Shown piece after piece: positions 54,987 through 63,355 of a stretch of 64,000 nucleotides of DNA. A program made the position numbers and the translations under genes. Origin of the DNA: Desulforhopalus singaporensis. GTDB taxonomy: Bacteria; Desulfobacterota; Desulfobulbia; Desulfobulbales; Desulfocapsaceae. How positions within the stretch are numbered: the stretch's first letter is position 1; every line of letters starts with the position of its first letter. The notes under the pieces were generated by a model that saw only the letters and a program-made list of their open reading frames with translations, was not told where the DNA came from and did not search any database. The stretch lies in contig NZ_FNJI01000023.1 of the NCBI RefSeq assembly GCF_900104445.1, positions 22,064 to 86,063 of the forward strand. The letters run 5' to 3'.

Positions 54987-55754
54987 ATGATTTCGTACAG
55001 CCTGCTCAACTATATCGCCCCGCTCGGACTGCTGGTCGCTCTTTTCATTCTTTCATTCAGAATAGTTGCCGAATACGAGAGAATAGTAGTGCTCTTTCTT
55101 GGAAGGTTTCAGGCGGTGAAAAACCCCGGGCTGCGCATTGTCGTTCCCGGAATTCAGCGTGCTTTCAAGGTCGACCTACGCGTGGTCACCATGGATATTC
55201 CGCCACAGGACGTTATCTCAAGGGACAATGTTACCGTCAGGGTAAATGCGGTTCTCTATTTTCGCGTGGTCGATCCGCAAAAGGCCATAATTCAGGTGGA
55301 AGATTTCCTCACCGCCACCAACCAGCTTGCACAGACCACCCTGCGTTCTGTCCTCGGCCAGCATGACCTGGACGAGATGTTGTCCGAGCGCGAAAAACTG
55401 AATTACGACATCCAGGAGATCATCGACAAAAGAACCGACAACTGGGGCATCAAGGTCATAAACGTTGAAATCAAGCATATAGACCTCAATGAATCGATGG
55501 TGCGGGCCATTGCCAGACAGGCAGAGGCAGAACGGGAAAGAAGGGCCAAGGTCATCAACGCCGAAGGTGAATTTCAGGCTTCGGAGAAACTGCTGTCGGC
55601 GGCAAAAATCATCTCGCAGAACCCTCAGGCCCTGCAGCTTCGCTACCTTCAGACATTAAACGATATATCAAGTCAGAAAAACACCAACACCATTGTCTTC
55701 CCGTTTCCCATTGAGGTGATCCAGGCGGTACTGGCCAAACATCGGGAGGGTTGA
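54987..55754 (+). CDS. stomatin/prohibitin-like SPFH protein (slipin)
   Basis: 255 residues. One N-terminal membrane segment (about 8-26) is followed by the SPFH domain (REYERIVV-type start, here [38 protein letters not shown]) and a coiled-coil region ([17 protein letters not shown]). It matches the slipin group that is paired with NfeD proteases. It should oligomerise at the membrane and organise the partner protease. GGAG stands 7 nt before the start within the end of the previous gene. Confidence 0.93.
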   Translation: MISYSLLNYIAPLGLLVALFILSFRIVAEYERIVVLFLGRFQAVKNPGLRIVVPGIQRAFKVDLRVVTMDIPPQDVISRDNVTVRVNAVLYFRVVDPQKAIIQVEDFLTATNQLAQTTLRSVLGQHDLDEMLSEREKLNYDIQEIIDKRTDNWGIKVINVEIKHIDLNESMVRAIARQAEAERERRAKVINAEGEFQASEKLLSAAKIISQNPQALQLRYLQTLNDISSQKNTNTIVFPFPIEVIQAVLAKHREG

Positions 55755-55967
55755 GAATTCTTCCTGCACCCCGGTGCCGACCGAATCCCCGCAGCTTGGC
55801 TGCCAAAACCGGGAGTTGTCCAAAAACAGACAAAGGTGATCTTCCGGGATTACAACCGGCAGGATATCCCGAAAAATCACCTCCTAGTCTCAAATGGTCC
55901 GCAACTCCCTGCCCCGACGCGCAGGACATGGGGCGCAGCCGCCCTGGAGCCGCATTGCTCTTACAAC

Positions 55968-56486
55968 TCAGGAAGCGTCCGCCGGAACAACCGTTACCGG
56001 CAGATTGGTTCTCTTAATCACGCCCTTGATCTTTGAACCCACCGATGACCTGCCGATCAGGCTGTCATGACCGCCAAGAACGATCAGGTCACACTGCTTT
56101 TCAACAGCTGTTGCGACTATATCCTCAACAATATCTCCGTGGGTGATTATAATTTCCCGGTCCTTTACATCACAACCTTCTTCGGCAATGCCTTCCTGCA
56201 GACAGAAGTTATGAATAGCCTGTCGAACCTGCACATTTTCCGGAGTTTTCCCAAGTAGCGATTTGTGCGCCTGCTTCATCTGGACATTGACCAATTCCTC
56301 CCACTGGTGCACACCAACCATTTCCCTGAGTCTCTCGTCGACATGCTCGGACAGTTTTTCTATAACGTAGAGCATGCAGATCTTGGCATTGAACCGGGTG
56401 GCGACTGATATTGTGAAATCAAGCGCAGGCTGACAATTTGCCGACAAATCGGTCGCGAAAAGGATCGTCTTAATTGGTTTGAGCAT
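55968..56486 (-). CDS. UspA family universal stress protein, TRAP-associated (second copy)
   Basis: 172 residues. KTILFATDLSANCQPAL and the ATP-binding tail LIVLGGHDSLIGRSSVGSKIKGVI (GxxG-type motif with SSVGS) define a Usp domain. It follows the TRAP large permease by 96 nt on the same strand, repeating the arrangement at 10856-14715. The two Usp proteins are only moderately alike, so the pairing was probably not created by a recent duplication. A role in controlling the adjacent transporter, as for TeaD of Halomonas, is inferred. Confidence 0.9.
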   Translation of the reverse strand: MLKPIKTILFATDLSANCQPALDFTISVATRFNAKICMLYVIEKLSEHVDERLREMVGVHQWEELVNVQMKQAHKSLLGKTPENVQVRQAIHNFCLQEGIAEEGCDVKDREIIITHGDIVEDIVATAVEKQCDLIVLGGHDSLIGRSSVGSKIKGVIKRTNLPVTVVPADAS

Positions 56487-56582
56487 GATAGTCCAGTCTC
56501 CTGTTTTTCTTCAGCGAAAACACCAGATTGTTCTGGCGCAACAATCAGTTGAAAAGTCCTGGTACATCTTGTTGGGTTGCAG

Positions 56583-57905
56583 TTACATTCCCACCATACT
56601 GGGAAGCCACAACACCAGCTGCGGGAACACCATCACCAGGATCAGGCACAATGCCTGGAGCCCGATAAACGGCCACACCGATCGATAGATATCTCCCATC
56701 GTTATGCCTGGCGGCACCACCCCTTTCATATAGAAGAGCACGAACCCGAACGGCGGGGTGAGATAGGCCATCTGCATATTGACGATAAAGAGAATGCCGA
56801 ACCACAGCGGATCAAAACCGAGCAGGGTAATAAGCGGCACGTAAATGGGAACGGTGATCATGATGATCGGCAGGTCGTCCATGACCATCCCCAGCAGGAA
56901 GAAGCTGAGCATCATCACAATCATAACCGTCCAGCGGTTCATGCCGATCGAATCGATAAGATCTTTCAACAGCAGAGGAAGCCCAAGAGTGTTGACGACG
57001 GCCGAGAAAGCGAGACAACCGATGATTATCCACAACACCATGCTGGTCAGAAAGGCCGACTGCTCAGAAGCGTTATACACCACCTCAAGACACTTCTTGA
57101 AGGACCTTGTACGCAGCAGTACAATAAGCATTGCCACTACCGCACCGACTGCGGCTGCCTCGGTGGGTGTCGCCAGGCCAGAGAAGATGGTCCCCATAAT
57201 GGAAAATATAAGGATAAAAGGCATGGCCAGGTTTTTAACAGAAGTCCACTTCTCTTTCCAGGTGGCCCTTTCCTCCACCGGGATGGGAGGAGCGAGCTTG
57301 GGATTGAGCAGACTTCTCAACAGGATATAAGCGATAAAAAGAGAAGCCAGCAGCATCCCGGGTATGATGCCTGCTAAAAACATCTTGCCGATGGACAGGT
57401 TGGACAGCGACGCATAGACGATCATGGTGACGGAGGGCGGAATCAAAAAGCCCAGGGCTCCGCCTCCCGAGATACAGCCGATGGCAAGTGAGGTCTTGTA
57501 ATTTCTTTTCAGCATCGCCGGCAGCGCGATAAGGCCCATGGTCACCGTTGCAGCGCCGACAATACCCACCATCGCCGCGAAGATAACGCAGATCAGAACG
57601 GTGCCGATTGCAAGTCCGCCCGGAACCGGACCGAGCCATTTATAGATCATGTCGAATATTTCGTCGGCAATTCCTGATTTTTCAAGCAGACAGCCGATAA
57701 AAATAAACATCGGTATAGCCAGCAGGATGATACTGGTCATACTTTCGATAATCGAGGGCGGCAACATCTGCAGAAATCTCGGCCCGTTAATCAGGTACAG
57801 GGCGACAATTCCCACACTGCCGAGGGTAAAGGCAACAGGAGTCCGGATGACAAATAGAACGATAACTGCTGCGAACATGAGTAAAACTATCAATGCCGGA
57901 TTCAT
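56583..57905 (-). CDS. dctM: TRAP transporter large permease DctM
   Basis: 440 residues with about 12 membrane segments. IFIGCLLEKSGIADEIFDM, GALGFLIPPSVTMIVYASLSN (key GFLIPPS) and GLATPTEAAAVGAV are DctM signatures. The preferred start is ATG 57905, which shares one base with the dctQ stop (TGATG) and has GGGAG 6 nt upstream; a GTG at 57908 is the alternative. Ion-coupled uptake of a dicarboxylate or similar acid is expected, together with DctQ and DctP encoded upstream. Confidence 0.93.
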   Translation of the reverse strand: MNPALIVLLMFAAVIVLFVIRTPVAFTLGSVGIVALYLINGPRFLQMLPPSIIESMTSIILLAIPMFIFIGCLLEKSGIADEIFDMIYKWLGPVPGGLAIGTVLICVIFAAMVGIVGAATVTMGLIALPAMLKRNYKTSLAIGCISGGGALGFLIPPSVTMIVYASLSNLSIGKMFLAGIIPGMLLASLFIAYILLRSLLNPKLAPPIPVEERATWKEKWTSVKNLAMPFILIFSIMGTIFSGLATPTEAAAVGAVVAMLIVLLRTRSFKKCLEVVYNASEQSAFLTSMVLWIIIGCLAFSAVVNTLGLPLLLKDLIDSIGMNRWTVMIVMMLSFFLLGMVMDDLPIIMITVPIYVPLITLLGFDPLWFGILFIVNMQMAYLTPPFGFVLFYMKGVVPPGITMGDIYRSVWPFIGLQALCLILVMVFPQLVLWLPSMVGM

Positions 57906-58411
57906 CACACACTCCCTTGTTTAAATTTCAAGATGGTTTTTCCCAGATCTGCCAGTATCTGCAGAACGAAAAACAGAGAACCCAGCGGCAACAATGCCTT
58001 TACAGGCCAGAGAACCGGGCCGAAAAGGGTGTGGGAATGCTGATTGGTAGCGAATGCGTGCCAAGCGAACTTGTATCCCTGCCAGAACAGAACGACAAAC
58101 ATGAACAAGGCGACGACAGAGACGATCAAGTCTGCGGAGTATTTGAGCTTTTTCGGGAAGAACTGATAGATGATATCAACGGAGACATGCCCCTTCCTAA
58201 GAAGAACCCATCCACCGGTGAATGCTACATAAGCTGCAAAAAGATACCCGCACAGTTCATGTACCCAGATGGTCGGGCTCTCGAAAAAATACCGTGCGAT
58301 CACTTCATACACCATCAGGAACATAAACACGAAGATCAGAAGGCTGGAAGCTTTGCCGACCATCTTGTTTGTTTTTTCAGCGATAGAGATCAGTTTTTCA
58401 ATGGTTTGCAT
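57905..58411 (-). CDS. dctQ: TRAP transporter small permease DctQ
   Basis: 168 residues with four membrane segments (about 20-40, 52-72, 92-112, 135-155). VIARYFFESPTIWVHELCGYLFAAYVAFTGG is summarised by its key motif, RYFF...W..EL..YLF, diagnostic of DctQ. It forms the permease complex with DctM. It is translationally coupled to dctM through a TGATG overlap. Confidence 0.9.
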   Translation of the reverse strand: MQTIEKLISIAEKTNKMVGKASSLLIFVFMFLMVYEVIARYFFESPTIWVHELCGYLFAAYVAFTGGWVLLRKGHVSVDIIYQFFPKKLKYSADLIVSVVALFMFVVLFWQGYKFAWHAFATNQHSHTLFGPVLWPVKALLPLGSLFFVLQILADLGKTILKFKQGSV

Positions 58412-58478
58412 TGTTAATCCTATAATCTCATTCCGCAGATGGTACCGGTTTAACCATCTGCGGAAATGTTATATGTTT

Positions 58479-59507
58479 TTACAGTTCGTAGCCGAGGCTC
58501 TTGAGGTTTTCCTTCACAAGAGCAATATACTGTGCGGACAGGTCATCGGTGGTGAGTTCCTCGTCCCACATCTTGACGGCGGTTGCAATCCACTTCTGCA
58601 TTACCTCGTCGGGCAGTTCGACAAATTCGGTTCCCGCTTCCTTCATTTTTTCGATAACCGCACTATTTTCAGCCTCGAAAGCATCAATCATGTTGAGGGC
58701 GGAATCCTTCAAAGCGGTTTCGAGGATAGCTTTCAAGTCGTCGGGAAGCTCGTTGTACCTGTCGAGATTGGTGATGACTTCACAGTTCTGGGCACCTGAG
58801 ATATATGGGGTCGTCTGGTACTTCGCCACCTCGAAGGTCTTGGCGAGATAACTTTCCGCATGATTGCCGCTTATCTCAGCATCGATAGTGCCGCGGGACA
58901 GGGCTACATATATTTCGGAAAATGGGATGAATACAGTGGGTATATCCATTTTTTTCAAAGTCTTGGCGATGGTTCCGGAAGCCCTGACTTTCATGGTTTT
59001 AAGATCTTCCCAGCTGTTGATCGGCTTTTTCGAGACTATGGTGTAACCGTCCATAATCAGAGGCGCACCGTAAAGTACATTCTGGGTTGCATAGCTGTCA
59101 CGGAAGAATTTGAATATCTTATCCTGGTATATGAACTCCTTGATTTCATTGACACCCCTCGGGTCTCCGGGCAGCGCGAATGCGGTTGCGGCCACCGGCA
59201 GAATGCCGCTGTGATAGGCGCTGCAGGTGGTTCCCATATCAATGGATCCCATCCCCACCGATTCAAAAATGGAGGGGCCCTTCACCAGAGCTCCCGCCGG
59301 CAATACCTGTATTACGATACGGCCGTCGCTTTTCTCTTTGACATCGGCTGCCAGCTTATTCATGGCTACCGTTACCGGATGATTCAGAGAAAACATGTTC
59401 TGCATCGTAAATTTATAGGTTTTTGCCGCATTTGCCGTCGTAACCATTAATGAACATACCAGAACCGCTACCAATCCCAGTGAAAACCTTTTCTTGTTAG
59501 TCGACAT
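58479..59507 (-). CDS. dctP: TRAP transporter substrate-binding protein DctP
   Basis: 342 residues. A signal peptide (about 1-27, ending ANA) is followed by the DctP fold: FTMQNMFSLNHPVTVAMNKLA, KMKVRASGTIAKTLKKM (here LKTMKVRASG, with the carboxylate-binding Arg) and GTIDAEISGNHAESY. The Arg in KVRASG usually pairs with the carboxylate of the ligand, so an organic acid is the expected cargo. GGAG stands 5 nt before the start. It heads the dctPQM-usp group and lies after a CoA-transferase operon in the same direction. Confidence 0.93.
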   Translation of the reverse strand: MSTNKKRFSLGLVAVLVCSLMVTTANAAKTYKFTMQNMFSLNHPVTVAMNKLAADVKEKSDGRIVIQVLPAGALVKGPSIFESVGMGSIDMGTTCSAYHSGILPVAATAFALPGDPRGVNEIKEFIYQDKIFKFFRDSYATQNVLYGAPLIMDGYTIVSKKPINSWEDLKTMKVRASGTIAKTLKKMDIPTVFIPFSEIYVALSRGTIDAEISGNHAESYLAKTFEVAKYQTTPYISGAQNCEVITNLDRYNELPDDLKAILETALKDSALNMIDAFEAENSAVIEKMKEAGTEFVELPDEVMQKWIATAVKMWDEELTTDDLSAQYIALVKENLKSLGYEL

Positions 59508-59682
59508 TGTTTCTCCTCTTCAGTTGTTGTTGTAGGTTGCCCGGAAAGGCCTCTTTCCGGTTCGGGTGCTGCCTTAATGCTATCTGCCCTTCCCTCCTTC
59601 TGTTTTGTCCCCCGGAGATGGGGCTTTGTCGTTACAACCACCGGTTTTTCTGCCGTCCGGCGGCCTCAATACGATCGCCCTG

Positions 59683-60453
59683 TTATCTGCCGATGATCAA
59701 TCCCTGGGGATCACATTTTTCACGGAGGATTTTGATCTCATCACGGGTCGGAGGAGACAACTCGCTCGCCTGTGAGATATCGACCTCAAACTCCATGTTT
59801 TCAAGTATCTTTTCTGGGGTTATCCCGGGATAATAGTTTTCCAGGACCATTTTCCTGGTGACTTTATCAAACCCCATGATCGCCATGTTGGTAATCACTT
59901 TCGAGGGTCCCTTGCCGGGAAGTCCGGCCCGCTCCCGCGAATCCCCTCCATCCAGCCAGCCGGGACTGGTCAGGTAGTCAACCTTGTTGACGAATTTCCT
60001 TTTCTCGTGCTGCATGAAGATGATGGAATTATCGACAAAGGAAGCCACGTCGCATGCGCCGCCGCTCCCGGAGAACCTGACCTTGGGTTTGTGGTAATCG
60101 CCGATGACCGTTGAGTTAAGGTTGCCGTAACAGTCGATCTGGGCGGCGCCTATAACTCCCACCACCTGTTTACCGGTCTTGCGGTTCTGCATATAGCCGA
60201 ACGAATCGATAAGACCGCCGTTCACCGCAGTATAGTACATCACCCTGGGGTCTGCCACAGCCAGGGGAAGCTCTTCGAGGACCGAATCGATCGCGCCTGT
60301 TTCGAAAAATATGGTACTGTTCGGCGCGTTGATATGTTTTGCTGCCATTGCCGCCACCATTGAGATGCCGGTTCCGCAGAATATAATGGCGCCGTCGTTT
60401 ATCTGCCTGGCGGCAGCGATGGTCATCAGCTCTCTCAGGGTATAATCATCCAC
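59683..60453 (-). CDS. CoA-transferase family I, subunit B (glutaconate CoA-transferase-like)
   Basis: 256 residues. FFETGAID carries the Glu expected to form the glutamyl-CoA intermediate, with FSGSGGACDVASF further on. The best start is the GTG at 60453 (MDDYTLREL), because AAGGAG lies 8 nt upstream; the GTG at 60462 is too close to that site. With subunit A it should exchange CoA between an acyl-CoA and a free acid. Glutaconate CoA-transferase is the nearest described type, but the acid here is unknown. Confidence 0.85.
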   Translation of the reverse strand: MDDYTLRELMTIAAARQINDGAIIFCGTGISMVAAMAAKHINAPNSTIFFETGAIDSVLEELPLAVADPRVMYYTAVNGGLIDSFGYMQNRKTGKQVVGVIGAAQIDCYGNLNSTVIGDYHKPKVRFSGSGGACDVASFVDNSIIFMQHEKRKFVNKVDYLTSPGWLDGGDSRERAGLPGKGPSKVITNMAIMGFDKVTRKMVLENYYPGITPEKILENMEFEVDISQASELSPPTRDEIKILREKCDPQGLIIGR

Positions 60454-60498
60454 CGTAATCACTCCTTTTTCGTGTTATAGCGGTTTGGGAATCCACAA

Positions 60499-61476
60499 TC
60501 ACTTTCTGTCAAGATTGACAGCATACCCGGTCCGCGGATCCGCAGCAATAACTGCCAGACGCTCCTCACCTGCTATATCCAGACGTTCCTGGTGATTTTT
60601 TACCAGGTGGATATATTCATTGAGATACTTGGCAAACATCGCATCATCTGAAGCAAATTTTTTATAATCATTGAGGAACATCGGATCGTAATCGTAATAG
60701 TTATAACAGGCGGTGGGATAAGCACCCCCGGGTACGTGAACCACGGCATCAACGCAAAAGTGCGGTATCTGGTTGGCGTCCGACTGGCTCTTCATCTCGT
60801 GGGAAGAAACCAGTTTTTCACATGTCACGATAAGGTGTTTGGCCGCCTTGGCCTGTTCGACGTCGGCCATCGGCAACCCCTGAATCTGCGATGTGCCGAG
60901 CTCATCAGCCTGTTGAACGTGGATAATTGTCACGTCGGGATTGATGGCGGGGACGAATACCAGTTTTTCGGTGTCCGCCCATCCGCCAAACGGATTGTCG
61001 GCAGCCACCATTTTCTCATTTGGCAATTTCGGATCCTGCTCCCGCAACTCCCTGGAAAATCCCCACTTGTTGAAGATGTCGGTGCCAAGGGAAGAACGGG
61101 TCGGCAGGCAGGGAACCCCCATGGCTCCCGCCAAAAACCTCAGGGTCATCTGGTAGTTGGAATAATCTTCAACCAACAGACTTCCTTCCTGCACCGCTCG
61201 CTTGAACCTGATGCAGGTGGGGGCGAACCTGCCGTTTCCGCCATAGGCGATCTCGATTCTGTCGACACATCCCCCCCCCACGAGCTCGTCCACTCCCTGT
61301 CCATTTGAATGCGCATACAGATGTATTTTTCTCTTCTTCTGACGGATAATTTCATAAACGGCGGCCATAGGATTTCTGTTCACGGTAAAGCCACCTATGG
61401 AGAGATGGCATCCATCGCTCACAAAGGTTGATATCGCGGTTGAAAGATCCATCAGTTTTTCAGACCTGGTTGTCAT
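60499..61476 (-). CDS. CoA-transferase family I, subunit A (glutaconate CoA-transferase-like)
   Basis: 325 residues, close to GctA in length. The glycine-rich start GCHLSIGGFTVNRNPMAAVYEIIRQ (key SIGGF) and FVPAINPDVTIIHVQQADELGT match family I A-subunits. It pairs with the next gene (45-nt gap). Placed between an ETF pair and a TRAP transporter, it may activate the imported acid. The ribosome site is poor (AAGG 2 nt before ATG), so translation may start at another codon or be weak. Confidence 0.87.
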   Translation of the reverse strand: MTTRSEKLMDLSTAISTFVSDGCHLSIGGFTVNRNPMAAVYEIIRQKKRKIHLYAHSNGQGVDELVGGGCVDRIEIAYGGNGRFAPTCIRFKRAVQEGSLLVEDYSNYQMTLRFLAGAMGVPCLPTRSSLGTDIFNKWGFSRELREQDPKLPNEKMVAADNPFGGWADTEKLVFVPAINPDVTIIHVQQADELGTSQIQGLPMADVEQAKAAKHLIVTCEKLVSSHEMKSQSDANQIPHFCVDAVVHVPGGAYPTACYNYYDYDPMFLNDYKKFASDDAMFAKYLNEYIHLVKNHQERLDIAGEERLAVIAADPRTGYAVNLDRK

Positions 61477-61603
61477 AGCCTTTCATCGTACGTAAGTGTT
61501 GTTGTTTAAAGAAATCTCACCACAGATAGGATTTCCCCTCTCCTTTCGCCTTCAGGTCAAACCTTGCTGATCATCCGTCATGTTCCTGAAAGCCTGCCCC
61601 CGC

Positions 61604-62518
61604 TCAGCCAGCCAGACGTTCGGTCAGCGCCGGCACAAACTGCTTCAGGTCGGCTACAACCAGCACGTCGGCGACTTCACCGATCGGCGCATCCCGGTCG
61701 GTGTTCACCGCGACTATAAATTCCGATTTTTTCATCCCGGCAATATGCTGAATCGCTCCGGAAATACCGCAGGCGACATAGAGTTTAGGCGATACCGTCT
61801 GCCCCGTGGTACCAACCTGGCGGTTATGTTCCGCCCATTCCGAATCGACCACCGGCCGGCTGGCCCCGTATTCACCCTTGAGCGCCTTGGCCAGACTCCG
61901 GATAATCTCAAGATTTTCCGGTTTACCGATTCCCCGGCCGGCGCTGACGATAATCTCCGCCTTGGAGAGATCGACACCACCGGCCTCACTCTCCTCATAG
62001 CCGTTAAACACCACCAGACTCTTGGCGTCACACTCTATCTTTTCTACCGCGACCGTTCCGGAAGGCTCACCCGAGAGAGTAAAAGCCCCGGCCTGGAGGG
62101 TAACTACGCATTTTGCTGTTTTGGCCTTTATCTCCCGGCGCAACTTGGCGTTGCACACCGGGGTTACCAGAGCGCCATCGACGATATCGACCACTTCCGA
62201 TATCTGTGCCGCCCCCATTGCCAGAGCCACCCTGGGTGCAAGATCCCAACCGTAGGAGGAGTGGTTGAACACCACCATGTCCGGCTGCTCTTTGTCAATG
62301 ACGTCAAGGAGCAGCTGCTTGTGCACCGAAGGGTTAAACTCACCATACTTCGCGCTGTCAGCGAGGTAAAGAGTACCGTCGTATTGCGGCAGATCGCTGT
62401 CGCTGCCCACCAGGAACATGGCCGACTCGCCGCCGAGTTGACTGGCGAACGCCACCAGGTCGTAGGTCGAGCCTAAAAGTCTGCCGTCTCTATATTCCGC
62501 TACCAGTAATGTTTTCAT
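61604..62518 (-). CDS. etfA: electron transfer flavoprotein alpha subunit
   Basis: 304 residues. The C-terminal FAD-binding domain reads VSPKLYVACGISGAIQHIAGM and VNTDRDAPIGEVADVLVVADL, typical of EtfA. The GGAGTTGAGCG leader before its start is repeated almost exactly before etfB. EtfAB takes electrons from acyl-CoA dehydrogenases; here they probably go on to the HdrD-like Fe-S protein encoded upstream. The sequence does not decide between an ordinary and a bifurcating ETF. Confidence 0.95.
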   Translation of the reverse strand: MKTLLVAEYRDGRLLGSTYDLVAFASQLGGESAMFLVGSDSDLPQYDGTLYLADSAKYGEFNPSVHKQLLLDVIDKEQPDMVVFNHSSYGWDLAPRVALAMGAAQISEVVDIVDGALVTPVCNAKLRREIKAKTAKCVVTLQAGAFTLSGEPSGTVAVEKIECDAKSLVVFNGYEESEAGGVDLSKAEIIVSAGRGIGKPENLEIIRSLAKALKGEYGASRPVVDSEWAEHNRQVGTTGQTVSPKLYVACGISGAIQHIAGMKKSEFIVAVNTDRDAPIGEVADVLVVADLKQFVPALTERLAG

Positions 62519-62529
62519 CGCTCAACTCC

Positions 62530-63303
62530 TTACGCAAATACCGTGGTACGCTCTTTGAGAAGGGTGACCAGCTGTTCGACCAGGTCGCCGACCTCTCCTT
62601 CCAGTATCAATCCGCCGCTCTTCTTCTCGGGCAGGGAAATCTTTGGCGTCTCAAGCCTGGACTCAACTGTCAGCAGATCGCCAACCTCAACCACCGCAAG
62701 CTCTTTCTTCTTGGCCTTCATGATATTGGGCAGGGTCGGATAGCGGGGACTGTTCAGTCCCAGCTGACAGGTGACAAGCACGGGAGCCTGGGCGCTGACT
62801 TTGGCCTTTACTCCTCCCTCCAACTCGCGCTTGGCGTTTACCGTACCGTTGTCAAAAGCAAAATCGACAATTGTCGTAATACAAGGCAGGTTCAGCATCT
62901 CAGCCACCAGGACCCCAACCTGACCGGAGCCGCGGTCCTGTGACTGCATCCCGGTAAAAATCATATCGAAGTTCTTATCTTTTGCGAACTCGGCGATGAT
63001 GGAGGCAATCTCAAAGGGATCTTTTTCATGGACCTTGACGTCGTTTACATGGACACCGCGGTCACAGCCCATCGCCAGCGCTTTCTTCATCGTCTCCTGG
63101 ATCCGCTTGGGTCCAATGGACAGCACCGTCAGGTCACCTTCTCCCACCTGTTCTTTTAGCAGGATGGCCTGCTCGACGCTGTATTCGTCATATTCGTTCA
63201 TCCGCCAGGCAAGGTCGCTTTCGTCGTACCAGCTGCCCTGGTCGTTGATCCGGAACTTTGATTCCATGTCCGGAACCTGCTTCATGCATACGAGAATCTT
63301 CAT
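62530..63303 (-). CDS. etfB: electron transfer flavoprotein beta subunit
   Basis: 257 residues. KILVCMKQVPD at the start and the AMP/FAD-side loop VGVLVAEMLNLP with FTGMQSQDRGSGQVG fit EtfB. The gene ends 11 nt before etfA, in the same direction, and follows the Fe-S protein gene by 52 nt. Together with etfA it forms the soluble carrier between a dehydrogenase and the membrane-linked Fe-S protein. Confidence 0.95.
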   Translation of the reverse strand: MKILVCMKQVPDMESKFRINDQGSWYDESDLAWRMNEYDEYSVEQAILLKEQVGEGDLTVLSIGPKRIQETMKKALAMGCDRGVHVNDVKVHEKDPFEIASIIAEFAKDKNFDMIFTGMQSQDRGSGQVGVLVAEMLNLPCITTIVDFAFDNGTVNAKRELEGGVKAKVSAQAPVLVTCQLGLNSPRYPTLPNIMKAKKKELAVVEVGDLLTVESRLETPKISLPEKKSGGLILEGEVGDLVEQLVTLLKERTTVFA

Positions 63304-63355
63304 CGCTCAACTCCATTAATTTATTGTGACCGGCAAATTCTTCGCCCTGTAATGC

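Noticed and set aside
60451..60462. GTG at 60462 as the start of CoA-transferase subunit B
   Set aside because: It overlaps the ribosome site AAGGAG; the GTG three codons later has the normal 8-nt spacing.
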